Of a DNA stretch of 25,259 nucleotides, positions 16,301 through 23,660 are shown piece after piece; positions within the stretch are counted from its first letter, which is position 1; each line of letters begins with the position of its first letter. The notes under the pieces were generated by a model. That model ran no database searches, was not told the origin of the DNA, and saw only the letters and a program-made list of their open reading frames with translations. Both the position numbers and the translations under genes were made by a program. Source of the stretch: Bacillota bacterium (GTDB taxonomy: Bacteria; Eremiobacterota; SpSt-956; JAKJGF01); assembly GCA_029555925.1 (NCBI GenBank), contig JAKPQU010000341.1:1-25259 (forward strand), written 5' to 3'.

Positions 16301-17836
16301 TTGAGTAATGTCAGAATAACAGGAGAAGCCGGTAGTGTTATTATAAGCCGGCCCTGTAAAAATGTTTTAAGAGAGAATCTTTTATTTAAGAGAAGTCTTT
16401 TAGATAGATCGATTTTTAAGAAAAACTGGCCTTTTCTATTCAGTGTTTTTCTTGTATTTACCGATCTTTTTTATTTGAATCTATCTTTCTATACAGCATT
16501 TTACCTTCGTTTCCCGGGCTATGACGGACTTCATAATTATTTTTATCCCTGGATTCTTGCCAATATTCTTTTTATTCCAGGTTCTGTCTGCTTCGGGCTT
16601 TATAGAGGAATCTTCAAGGCATCACTTGAAAAACAGAAATCTCAAATAGGGCGACTTACTTTTTATACAGGTATTTTTCTTATGTCCTATCTTTATATTA
16701 CAAAATCCGCTTATTGTTCCAGGTCTGTAATACTTATTTTTCTTATGTCCATGTATGTCATACTGGAACTCAATCATTCTATTCTGTTCAAGATTAATCG
16801 TTTTCTGGTAAAAAGGGGACTGGGAAGCAAAAAAACTCTTATAATTGGGACAGACGATTCTGCCAGCAGATTTGCCGAACAGCTTAAAGATATATACGGA
16901 GATTTCTATAAAGTAGTGGGTTTTGTGAAAAATAACCATTTGAAAGACGCTCCTGATATAGAACAGGATATTATAGGTATGTTTAAAGAGGTTAATCCGC
17001 TTATAATCTCAATGAATATAGAACAGGTTTTTATAGTCAGTGATTCTATGGATATATCAAAATATGTGAGTGTAAGACGGGCCTGTGAAAAGCATCATGT
17101 TAATCTGAAAATGGTATCTCCTCATATAAGGAGTCTGATGAAAAAGAGAAAGATAAAAGATGTAACAGGGGTGCCTCTTATTACAGATGAAGGAAGAACG
17201 AGATATCTTTTTGTTCAAAGATTGTGCAAGCGTTTACTCGACCTGTCAATCCTTGCCCTGGGCAGTATTGTCATTGTTCCTGTATGTCTTGTTACTGCGG
17301 CACTTATAAAATTAACCTCTAAAGGGCCGGTGTTTTTCAAACAGAAAAGAGCTCTTTATAAAGGCGGGCCGGAATTTGATGTTTATAAATTCCGCTCTAT
17401 GTGTGTCGATGCAGATAATATGAAAAAGGATTTATTGAAAGAAAATGAAACAAACGGCGCGTTGTTTAAAATGAAAAATGACCCCCGTATAACACCTGTG
17501 GGACATATTATAAGAAAATTAAGTCTTGATGAATTTCCTCAGTTTATAAATGTTCTTAAAGGAGAAATGTCAGTAGTAGGTCCCCGTCCTCTTCCTGTAA
17601 ATGATTATAAGATGATAAAAAATACAGATAAACTCTGTTTCGACTGGTATAAAAAGAGAGGACAGGCTGTACCCGGCATTACCGGCTTATGGCAGATTTC
17701 CGGCAGAAGTGAGTTATCCTTCGAAGAAATGTGTCTTTTAGACCTTTATTATATAGAAAACCAGTCAGTATTTTTTGACCTTGAAATCATGTTTGATACT
17801 GCATGCGTAATGGTAATGGGTGCCGGAGCGTATTGA
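16301..17836 (+). CDS. Polyprenyl-phosphate sugar-1-phosphate transferase (WbaP-like)
   Basis: A 511-residue initiating glycosyltransferase that loads the first sugar phosphate onto undecaprenyl phosphate in the inner membrane. Residues about 45-170 hold four to five membrane segments, about 175-290 a nucleotide-binding-like middle domain (KKTLIIGTDDSASRFAEQL), and about 305-511 the catalytic domain: a membrane helix after KRLLDLSILA, then KGPVFFKQKR, FDVYKFRSM (about 363), the Asp-Glu pair in SLDEFPQ (about 408), GEMSVVGPRP and GITGLWQISGRSE. All family hallmarks are present. The start is a TTG; the nearest ATG (16308) is out of frame and closes at once. GAAAGG lies 13 bases upstream, so initiation looks weak. 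The sugar cannot be predicted. Confidence 0.93.
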   Translation: MSNVRITGEAGSVIISRPCKNVLRENLLFKRSLLDRSIFKKNWPFLFSVFLVFTDLFYLNLSFYTAFYLRFPGYDGLHNYFYPWILANILFIPGSVCFGLYRGIFKASLEKQKSQIGRLTFYTGIFLMSYLYITKSAYCSRSVILIFLMSMYVILELNHSILFKINRFLVKRGLGSKKTLIIGTDDSASRFAEQLKDIYGDFYKVVGFVKNNHLKDAPDIEQDIIGMFKEVNPLIISMNIEQVFIVSDSMDISKYVSVRRACEKHHVNLKMVSPHIRSLMKKRKIKDVTGVPLITDEGRTRYLFVQRLCKRLLDLSILALGSIVIVPVCLVTAALIKLTSKGPVFFKQKRALYKGGPEFDVYKFRSMCVDADNMKKDLLKENETNGALFKMKNDPRITPVGHIIRKLSLDEFPQFINVLKGEMSVVGPRPLPVNDYKMIKNTDKLCFDWYKKRGQAVPGITGLWQISGRSELSFEEMCLLDLYYIENQSVFFDLEIMFDTACVMVMGAGAY

Positions 17837-17840
17837 GGAC

Positions 17841-17880
17841 GTGACGCGTGGGGTTCAAACATTCACTTTTCACTTTTCAC
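17841..17880. repeat. Two-armed heptad element between convergent genes
   Basis: GTGACGC at 17841 follows the sugar-transferase stop by a few bases; on the other side three TTTCACT-type units (to 17880) encode the last residues and stop of the ABC exporter. The entire 26-base gap between two convergent genes is this element. Confidence 0.85.
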
Positions 17881-19623
17881 TTCTTTTTCCTGCAGATTTA
17901 AATAATGCTGAAACTCCACATTATTCCTTACCAGCCCTTCAAATGTTCCTGTATCAATCTTTTCCGGGCTCGTAAAGAAGTATATTAAATCTACCTTCTG
18001 CATAGTGGAAAGTCTGTGGGATACGATTATTACTGTGCTGTCTTTGAGGAATTCTTTTATATGATTGATTATTTTGTTTTCCGTCTCTGCATCGACAGAG
18101 GAAAGGCCTTCGTCAAGTATAAGGATTGATGGTTTTCTTATGACCGCTCTTGCAATGGATATTCTCTGCCTCTGTCCTTCCGATATTTTACAGGCATTTT
18201 CTCCTATAACGGTTTTATATCCTTCCGGCAGTGATTCTATAAATTCATCTGCACAGGCCACTACGGCCGCTTCTTTTATTTCTTCTTCAGTAGCATTATG
18301 TTTTCCGTATTTTATATTGTTCTCTATGGTATCGTTCCAGAGAAAAGAATTTTGCAGGGCTACGCCGGTGTTTTCATAAAAAGAGTTTTTCTCCAGAGCC
18401 TTTATGTCATGCCCGTCCAGTAAAATTTCACCCTCTGTCGGCCTGTAGAGTTTCAGCAGGAGATTTATAATGGTTGTTTTCCCGCATCCTGAAGGTCCTG
18501 CAAGACCTGCAAAGGTTCCTCCTTCTATTTTAAATGACAGATCTTTCAGCACTGTCTTTTCATCACTGTAATTGAATGACACCTGTTTGAATTCTACCGT
18601 ACCTTTTGAATTTTTCAGCTTTATCAGAGATTTGCTCTCTTTCTCATCGGTTTCTTCTTTCAGTATTGTATCAAGCCTGTCACAGGAGATAAAAGACATG
18701 GAAACCTGCTGGCTTAATCCGGAAAAAGAGCCCTGAATGCTTGAAAGCTTATTTATGTAAATTCCTATTGCTATAAGGCTTCCCAGCGGTATCTCTCCTT
18801 TTATTACCTGATAGCTTCCGTACGCAAGTATAAGGCCCAGAAATATTTTTGAGAATATGCTCTGGATATTCGAAACGATTGAATGATATTTTTGAAGTTT
18901 CAGGTTGAAACGTATATTTTCTATAAGGGCTTTTATATATTTTCGTCTTTCGTCTCTTTCTTTCCCGAAAGCTTTTATCAGGTGCATATGAGTCAGTATG
19001 TCATGGAGTAATATAAAAACTTTCTGGCTTATTTCTATAGATTTTTCCCATTTTTTCTCCATTTTTTTATTAAAATAATTCGTCATATAGTATAGAAATG
19101 GCATGAGAATTACGGAACATGCAGCCATTTTCCAGTTCAGGATAAATATTATAACCATGACGGTGGCGGTTTTGAATACAAGTTGTATTAGCTGGGGAAG
19201 AACATCTGCTATCAGAGAGGAAACTATTTCTATATCATAATTGAACCGGTAGAGATTTTGGGAACTGGAACTGTCCTGAAAGTATTTCAGAGGAAGCTTC
19301 TTAAGTTTACTGAAAACCTTTACTGTCAGGTTGAATTTTATCTTTGTCCTAATGGTTATTTTCAGATAAACTGTGAGAGCAGACAGGAAATTATTAAGGA
19401 GAAACAGTATTCCTCCTGCCACAAGAAGAATTCCGAACAGCTTCAGATCTTTATTCCCATAGGCTTTATCTATAACGAGTTTTGTAAGGTATGGATTTAC
19501 AAGACCAAGATACATAGTAATGATATTTAAAAAAAGTATAAAAGCCTCTTTTTTCCAGAAAGGGAGTAAATATCTGTGATAGTTGAAATGTTTTGGGAGG
19601 GTGAGAAATTGAGTTACTTTCAT
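17863..19623 (-). CDS. ABC exporter (fused permease and ATPase)
   Basis: A 586-residue half-transporter. Residues about 25-310 carry six membrane segments of the type I exporter fold. Residues about 340-575 are the ATPase: Walker A AGPSGCGKTT (about 374), Q-loop ALQNSFLW, signature SEGQRQR (about 484; S-E-G-Q replaces the textbook S-G-G-Q), Walker B ILILDEG (about 503), D-loop SSVD, H-loop IVSHRLS. There is no N-terminal C39 peptidase domain, so leader removal must come from another protein; the S26 protease upstream is the obvious candidate. The ATG overlaps the stop of the preceding PqqD-like gene by four bases. It is the last gene of the peptide operon and most likely exports the modified peptide. 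Its C-terminal VKSEK-stop is heptad-derived. Confidence 0.93.
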   Translation of the reverse strand: MKVTQFLTLPKHFNYHRYLLPFWKKEAFILFLNIITMYLGLVNPYLTKLVIDKAYGNKDLKLFGILLVAGGILFLLNNFLSALTVYLKITIRTKIKFNLTVKVFSKLKKLPLKYFQDSSSSQNLYRFNYDIEIVSSLIADVLPQLIQLVFKTATVMVIIFILNWKMAACSVILMPFLYYMTNYFNKKMEKKWEKSIEISQKVFILLHDILTHMHLIKAFGKERDERRKYIKALIENIRFNLKLQKYHSIVSNIQSIFSKIFLGLILAYGSYQVIKGEIPLGSLIAIGIYINKLSSIQGSFSGLSQQVSMSFISCDRLDTILKEETDEKESKSLIKLKNSKGTVEFKQVSFNYSDEKTVLKDLSFKIEGGTFAGLAGPSGCGKTTIINLLLKLYRPTEGEILLDGHDIKALEKNSFYENTGVALQNSFLWNDTIENNIKYGKHNATEEEIKEAAVVACADEFIESLPEGYKTVIGENACKISEGQRQRISIARAVIRKPSILILDEGLSSVDAETENKIINHIKEFLKDSTVIIVSHRLSTMQKVDLIYFFTSPEKIDTGTFEGLVRNNVEFQHYLNLQEKEVKSEK

Positions 19624-19961
19624 GATTTTATAGAACTGTGCCAGAAGCCCTCGTCCCTTTGTGGGCTGGTGGCATTGACTATTATATGTCTTTTAAGCAG
19701 TTTCTCTGTAAAAGAGATAACATCTTTATCTATTTCTTCCTGACTTATGTCGTCTCCTTCAATTTCAGAGAAGAGTTTTTCGGAGATTTCTTTTAAGGTC
19801 TTCGTGCCGTCTATATGTTCGAGAATGAATTGTCCCGTTTCGTTTAAAATGAAAATTTCATCTTCTAAATTGCCGCTCCATGAGTCCATGATGAAAACAA
19901 CTGTTTCGTCATGGACGGTTTTTATTGCTATTGAGTTTGATTTTTTGTAAATGTTATTCAT
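19620..19961 (-). CDS. PqqD-like peptide chaperone (second copy)
   Basis: About 113 residues from ATG 19961 (MNNIYKKSN). The pattern VVHDETVVFIMD-like N-terminus, then FILNETGQFILEHIDGTKTLKEISEKL and a helical C-terminus match the PqqD winged-helix family, which binds precursor leader peptides and presents them to radical SAM or other enzymes. A GTG at 20000, three bases behind the protease stop, would add 13 residues (LPITRHLSRS) that are translated heptads; neither start has a good ribosome site, so coupling to the protease gene is plausible. It overlaps the ABC exporter by four bases. Confidence 0.85.
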   Translation of the reverse strand: MNNIYKKSNSIAIKTVHDETVVFIMDSWSGNLEDEIFILNETGQFILEHIDGTKTLKEISEKLFSEIEGDDISQEEIDKDVISFTEKLLKRHIIVNATSPQRDEGFWHSSIKS

Positions 19962-19969
19962 AATGGATC

Positions 19970-20014
19970 GTGACAGGTGACGCGTAATGGGCAGTTTCAC
20001 TTTTCACTCTTCAC
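19970..20014. repeat. Two-armed heptad element between protease and PqqD genes
   Basis: Units GTGACAG, GTGACGC and GTAATGG at 19970-19990, centre TAATGGGCA (19985-19993, the reverse complement of TGCCCATTA), and three TTTCACT-type units at about 19994-20014. The protease stop codon (20004-20006) is a unit core. Confidence 0.9.
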
Positions 20015-20633
20015 TTTTCTTAAACTTTTTCTCATCTACAAGCAATCTGAAAGGCCTTTTTATATGCCATCTCTCCCTGCCGGGAAGTAGTCTTCCTATT
20101 ACAAGACCACCTAAAAGAAGCTGAAGTTCTTTCTTATTTTCTTTTTTTATTGATATCATACGTAAAAGACCCCATTTTTGTAAGATGGAGTACGTAATAT
20201 TTTTTTCCGAAAGCCACAGATAAAGGGGCCGGAAGATTTCAATGAAATAGGATTTTATCTTTTTCAGGATATGGAGTATATTTCCTTTAATATAACCTTC
20301 TGTACTTCCTGAGACCTTTCTTTTTACACCGTTTCTTTCTGCTTCTATTACTTTTCCTGTAATATCTTCAGGCATAAGAAACCATGAGTCAGGAAGGTTA
20401 TTGTTGTCACCTCTTGTTTTTATTCCTTTACTGTCAACTGAAATGACCCTGTGTGTTATGTTTTTTTCTTCTCCTTTTGCTCTGAAAACTATGACATCTC
20501 CCGTTTTTATTTCTTTACAGTCACGTTGAATGTATAGGAGATCTCCGGGAGTGAACGTAGGTACCATGCTCTGTCCCATGTAATACATGGTATTCGGCGG
20601 AAGTATTTTTTTATTATTTATTTCATTACTCAT
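20004..20633 (-). CDS. S26-family peptidase of the Ser-His (SipW/Sec11) type
   Basis: About 209 residues from ATG 20633. GQSMVPT holds the nucleophile Ser22; GDVIVFR and ITHRVI follow, with His61 where bacterial signal peptidase I has its catalytic Lys; RGDNN gives the conserved Asp76. This is the archaeal/ER-type Ser-His arrangement. Unlike SipW or Sec11, no N-terminal membrane helix precedes Ser22, so the protease domain is probably cytoplasmic or loosely attached; the C-terminal 130 residues are basic and of unknown fold. Its place between a precursor gene and a PqqD gene suggests processing of the precursor. A longer start (20681) would include heptad sequence. No ribosome site is visible; a heptad array lies where one would be. 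The C-terminal KKSEE-stop is heptad-derived. Confidence 0.82.
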   Translation of the reverse strand: MSNEINNKKILPPNTMYYMGQSMVPTFTPGDLLYIQRDCKEIKTGDVIVFRAKGEEKNITHRVISVDSKGIKTRGDNNNLPDSWFLMPEDITGKVIEAERNGVKRKVSGSTEGYIKGNILHILKKIKSYFIEIFRPLYLWLSEKNITYSILQKWGLLRMISIKKENKKELQLLLGGLVIGRLLPGRERWHIKRPFRLLVDEKKFKKSEE

Positions 20634-20640
20634 TGTAATC

Positions 20641-20711
20641 GTAACGCGTGACAGGCAGAACATACTCTGCTTACCATTCACCAGTCACTACTCACCTTTT
20701 ATTATTTTCAC
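20641..20711. repeat. Two-armed heptad element upstream of the protease gene
   Basis: GTAACGC and GTGACAG at 20641-20654, a loop, then TYAC cores at 20671, 20678, 20685 and 20692, exactly seven apart, with another at 20708. Confidence 0.85.
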
Positions 20712-20752
20712 CTTTACCATATCTCTGTTATTTCAATGAAAACATGGTAAAG
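20712..20752 (-). terminator. Possible attenuator hairpin behind the first-named precursor gene
   Basis: CTTTACCAT (20712-20720) and ATGGTAAAG (20744-20752) are perfect 9-base inverted copies with a 23-base loop, starting nine bases beyond the precursor stop. No T-run follows in the gene direction, so a processing or stabilising hairpin is as likely as a terminator. Confidence 0.45.
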
Positions 20753-20760
20753 TTTTTATG

Positions 20761-21018
20761 TCATTCTACAACATAGAGATAGCCATTTAATTGAAGACCT
20801 TCATTGCAGCTTATAACAGAATCAAGTTTTGAGCTAAAACCTTCTTTATTACTCTTTCTAAATGTTCCTGTATTGCATGCTGCCGGTGGAGTATTTCCTG
20901 ATTTACAGGCGCCATGTTCGTTAGGAGATGCGCCGGGACTGCAGATAACTCCGATACATAGAAGATCATCTTCCAATTTTATATGGAAAAGTGCCGGTTT
21001 TTCATATTTCTTTTTCAT
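20761..21018 (-). CDS. Putative RiPP precursor peptide, short form
   Basis: 85 residues. The N-terminal block KKYEKP ... DDLLCIGVICSPG is shared with the longer peptide at 21962-22276, as is the C-terminal block DSVISCNEGLQLNGYLYVVE. Between them lie modules starting C-x-x-G: Cys26, Cys38, Cys48 (spacing 12 then 10). Cys21 and Cys71 lie in the shared blocks. A KYxKP-type start followed by an acidic-hydrophobic stretch is common among leaders of radical-SAM-modified peptides; the assignment rests on that, on the Cys modules and on the operon. It has the strongest ribosome site of the operon (AAGGAGAT), in keeping with a need for many copies. The modification, the cleavage site and the activity are unknown. 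Confidence 0.72.
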   Translation of the reverse strand: MKKKYEKPALFHIKLEDDLLCIGVICSPGASPNEHGACKSGNTPPAACNTGTFRKSNKEGFSSKLDSVISCNEGLQLNGYLYVVE

Positions 21019-21090
21019 TTTATATCTCCTTAATATTTTGATGTTATAAGTTTATAGTTAATTGTGAATAATATCCTGCTTTTTCACTTT

Positions 21091-21960
21091 TTATATATTA
21101 TTCCAAAAAGCTCCACCGGCAGAAACTCTGAGTCTGTAGCATGGAATTTTTACTGCAAGTTCCCAGGCTGTTTCAAAGAGAGTCTGTTTTTTTTGTATCA
21201 TTTCCTCTTTTTTCATACCTTCCACTGTATATACCTGTAAAGACAGATAAAAGATTTTCATTGCACCTTCCCGGGTATTTACAGGAATAACCTCATCTTT
21301 TTCCGATTTTTCGAGGAAAAATAATTTTTTTAAAGGTACGTATTCAGCAGTATTCCAGGATGATCCCGGTTGATTTTCTCTTACTCTGCTCCAGGTCGGA
21401 AGAGGGTGGGCCGGGTAAAATCCTTCTCCCTCTTTGACGATTAACGTAAGATCATCGCACATTACTTCCCATGGGAAATTTAATCTGCTGCAGCATGTGC
21501 TCTTACCAGATGTGCTTTTCCCTGCAAGTATAAAGCCACTGCCTTCTTTCTTTATAAGAGCGCCATGTATTGGAAGTCCTCCTGCTGATATTATATAATC
21601 GAAAACAGGAACGAGTAAAAACATCATTTTTGCATATCTGTCTCCCGTGCCGTATCCGTAATGAAAAATCGATATGTTACTGTACGGGTGAGTGAGAAAA
21701 TAGGACGAATATATCCTCCGCACGTTCCATCCTTTCACCGGCAGGATTACACCTGTTTCTCCGCACTTTAACAGTATATCGTCGGTTCTCTGGCTTCTCC
21801 CGTCATCTCTGTAGAGGATAATTTTATGGCTGTGTTCTCTGTTACATACGGTAAGGCCCATAATGAATGAAAATTCTTCGAGCCATTCGTTTGTTTTTTC
21901 CTCGGATAGTAAGAGCCATCCTCTGTTAGCAAAATGAATACATGACGACAGATATTTCAT
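21091..21960 (-). CDS. HprK-like P-loop kinase
   Basis: 289 residues. The centre reads GLPIHGALI, then GFILAGKSTSGKST (Walker A near residue 147), followed by EVMCDDLTLI near 168, the Asp-Asp site of the HPr kinase/phosphorylase fold, then YPAHPLPTW. It lacks the N-terminal domain of true HprK. Relatives of this kind accompany PqqD proteins and peptide-modification genes (for example the kinases of paeninodin-type lasso peptide clusters, and the families labelled HprK-related kinase). The start codon lies one base after the stop of the long precursor, so translation is tightly coupled. It may phosphorylate the peptide or a protein partner; which residue is unknown. Confidence 0.8.
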   Translation of the reverse strand: MKYLSSCIHFANRGWLLLSEEKTNEWLEEFSFIMGLTVCNREHSHKIILYRDDGRSQRTDDILLKCGETGVILPVKGWNVRRIYSSYFLTHPYSNISIFHYGYGTGDRYAKMMFLLVPVFDYIISAGGLPIHGALIKKEGSGFILAGKSTSGKSTCCSRLNFPWEVMCDDLTLIVKEGEGFYPAHPLPTWSRVRENQPGSSWNTAEYVPLKKLFFLEKSEKDEVIPVNTREGAMKIFYLSLQVYTVEGMKKEEMIQKKQTLFETAWELAVKIPCYRLRVSAGGAFWNNI

Positions 21961-21961
21961 A

Positions 21962-22276
21962 TCATTCTTCTATATACAGATAACCGTCTAACTGCATTCC
22001 GTCATTACAGCTTATAACGGAGTCGGTAATTGAACCGGTGTCTGCGGTACGTATCCTCTGGTTACCCGTTATACAGAGACGTCTTGCATGGCTGCCGGGT
22101 GTGCATCCACGACTGGCACTGCTCCCCTGCAGGCAGGAAAGTGATGCATTATTGCCTGTCCTGCAGGAACCGGTATTATTCGCATTGATGCCGGGACTGC
22201 ATATAAAACCCATACATAAAAGTTCTTCTTTCCCTGCCATAGGAATTATTACAGGTTTTTCATATTTTTTTAACAT
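21962..22276 (-). CDS. Putative RiPP precursor peptide, long form
   Basis: 104 residues, paralogue of the 85-residue peptide. Shared blocks: KKYEKP ... EELLCMGFICSPG and DSVISCNDGMQLDGYLYIEE. The middle has five modules beginning C-x-x-G: CSPG at 26, CRTG at 38, CLQG at 48, CTPG at 58 and CITG at 68, that is 12 residues then exactly 10, 10 and 10. The first three Cys positions coincide with those of the short form; two extra modules account for the length difference. The module residues between are otherwise quite different, while the flanks are conserved, as expected for leader, core and follower. The ribosome site is weak. It follows 145 bases of AT-rich sequence. Confidence 0.75.
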   Translation of the reverse strand: MLKKYEKPVIIPMAGKEELLCMGFICSPGINANNTGSCRTGNNASLSCLQGSSASRGCTPGSHARRLCITGNQRIRTADTGSITDSVISCNDGMQLDGYLYIEE

Positions 22277-22421
22277 ATTCTTTTCAATTCAATTAAATTT
22301 TAATAAATTGTACCATACACTGTATTTTTTATAATCTCTATATTATTAGAAAATTATTGTTTACCTTCTTGAAAAATAAAAAAATTACACCTTGATTTTT
22401 ATATTATATATTTTTATTTTT
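22277..22421. other. AT-rich gap upstream of the long precursor gene
   Basis: 145 bases, very AT-rich and free of heptad arrays. On the minus strand a TACAAT box occurs about 35 bases before the precursor start, but no good -35 partner is visible, so a promoter is possible but unproven. No GC-rich hairpin was seen. Confidence 0.4.
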
Positions 22422-23594
22422 TTAAATTTTTTTTCGTAATTCTGTAAATCTACGACTTTCCGGGAAAAGTCCTGTTTCTTTTGCCATCTCACAGTACCAG
22501 GACGATGACCAGAAATTTTTAGTCTGGTAGTAATTCTGGGCAATACAGGAACCGAGGCACATGGCTTTCATCAAACAATCTTTGCAGATACCTTCCAGTT
22601 TTTGTGGCAGTCCTTCTCTTATTTCATTCAGGAGTCTATTATTTTCCCATACGTCACTGAGCCGGTTTTTATCTATATATCCGAATACAAGTTCCGGCAC
22701 TGTTTCTCCGATGCCGCAGAGGGCATAAGAACCATCTGCCAGGACTCCGATTATGCCGAATATACCGCATGTGCCGCATCCGTCTGCACCGTTACCGAAC
22801 AATTTACCGAGAGGTCTGAATGCATGGGGATGGCTGTAATGAATATGCAGATTTGTTTTTTCGGAAAGTTCGTTTTCAACCCATCTGCCAATCTTAACCA
22901 GTTCTTCTATAGAGAGAGATTCACCTTTTTTATGCATTTCTTCGCCTCTTCCCGTCGGCTGCATAAGGTTAAACTTTACTGACCCTGCTCCGAGAGATTC
23001 CGCAAGCTTCACTAAAGATTCAATTTGCTCTTTATTTTTTCGCATAATGGTCATGATAATCTGCGGGGAAATTCCTGCTCCGACCAGATTTTCTATGCCT
23101 TCTATGGCTCTGTCGAAAGAACCTTTTATGCCTCTGACCCATTCATGTGTTTCTCTGTCTATCCCGTCAATACTGACGGAAACAAAAGAATTTTTGCATT
23201 TCCTTATAAGTTGTGCCATTTCTTTCGTGCACAGGACTCCGTTTGTTTCTACTATGAGTGTAAGGTCTTCCTTCTGTATAATTTTGATTATATCCTTAAT
23301 TCTTCTGTGAAGAAGCGGTTCCCCTCCCGATAGCTTGACAGCTGAGAGTCCCAGTGGTTTTGCCTGTTTAATTACTGATTTAAAAAGCTCGAAATCCAGT
23401 TCAACATGAGCTGTTTCTCCTGCAGGTTCGATCCAGCAATGTCTGCACCGCAGATTACACCCTTTTGTGAGATAAAAATAAATTGTATCCAGAACCGGTG
23501 TTTTATTTTTTTCTGCCGCTTCAGAGATTTTTTCTGTAATTATTTTATTTTCCATGTCTTTACAATATCTTTCTACTGACCTGAGCATAAGCAT
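22422..23594 (-). CDS. Radical SAM/SPASM peptide maturase
   Basis: 390 residues. The radical SAM cluster motif C46-x3-C50-x2-C53 (KGCNLRCRHC) is followed by KLSGGEPLLH, ETNGVL, VSVSIDG and a TIM-barrel core. The C-terminal SPASM region has Cys in GCGTCG, ALCG, CKDC, MCLGSC and YCEMA, enough for two extra iron-sulfur clusters. Members of this group modify ribosomal peptides, commonly forming thioether or carbon-carbon links. It is directly upstream of the long precursor. A GGGAGGAAA ribosome site lies rather far (13 bases) before ATG 23594; ATG 23555 (MENKIITEK) is an alternative. There is no clear N-terminal PqqD-like (RRE) domain, so the separate PqqD proteins may supply that role. Confidence 0.9.
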   Translation of the reverse strand: MLMLRSVERYCKDMENKIITEKISEAAEKNKTPVLDTIYFYLTKGCNLRCRHCWIEPAGETAHVELDFELFKSVIKQAKPLGLSAVKLSGGEPLLHRRIKDIIKIIQKEDLTLIVETNGVLCTKEMAQLIRKCKNSFVSVSIDGIDRETHEWVRGIKGSFDRAIEGIENLVGAGISPQIIMTIMRKNKEQIESLVKLAESLGAGSVKFNLMQPTGRGEEMHKKGESLSIEELVKIGRWVENELSEKTNLHIHYSHPHAFRPLGKLFGNGADGCGTCGIFGIIGVLADGSYALCGIGETVPELVFGYIDKNRLSDVWENNRLLNEIREGLPQKLEGICKDCLMKAMCLGSCIAQNYYQTKNFWSSSWYCEMAKETGLFPESRRFTELRKKI

Positions 23595-23613
23595 GTAATA
23601 AAGGTTTTCCTCC

Positions 23614-23627
23614 CGTCACGCGTCACG
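23614..23627. repeat. Short heptad array between the two radical SAM genes
   Basis: Two exact CGTCACG units, about 33 bases behind the stop of the upstream radical SAM gene and in stop orientation for it. It is a single-armed copy. Confidence 0.8.
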
Positions 23628-23660
23628 ACTATAACCGTCGGAATGTACACGGATTTCGCC

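Noticed and set aside
21962..22276. Metallothionein-like or zinc-binding small protein
   Set aside because: The C-x-x-G modules with 10-residue spacing, conserved flanks, a paralogue nearby and surrounding PqqD and radical SAM genes fit a RiPP precursor better.
22277..22421. Riboswitch or small RNA in the gap before the long precursor
   Set aside because: Sequence is almost pure A/T with no stable stem visible by eye.
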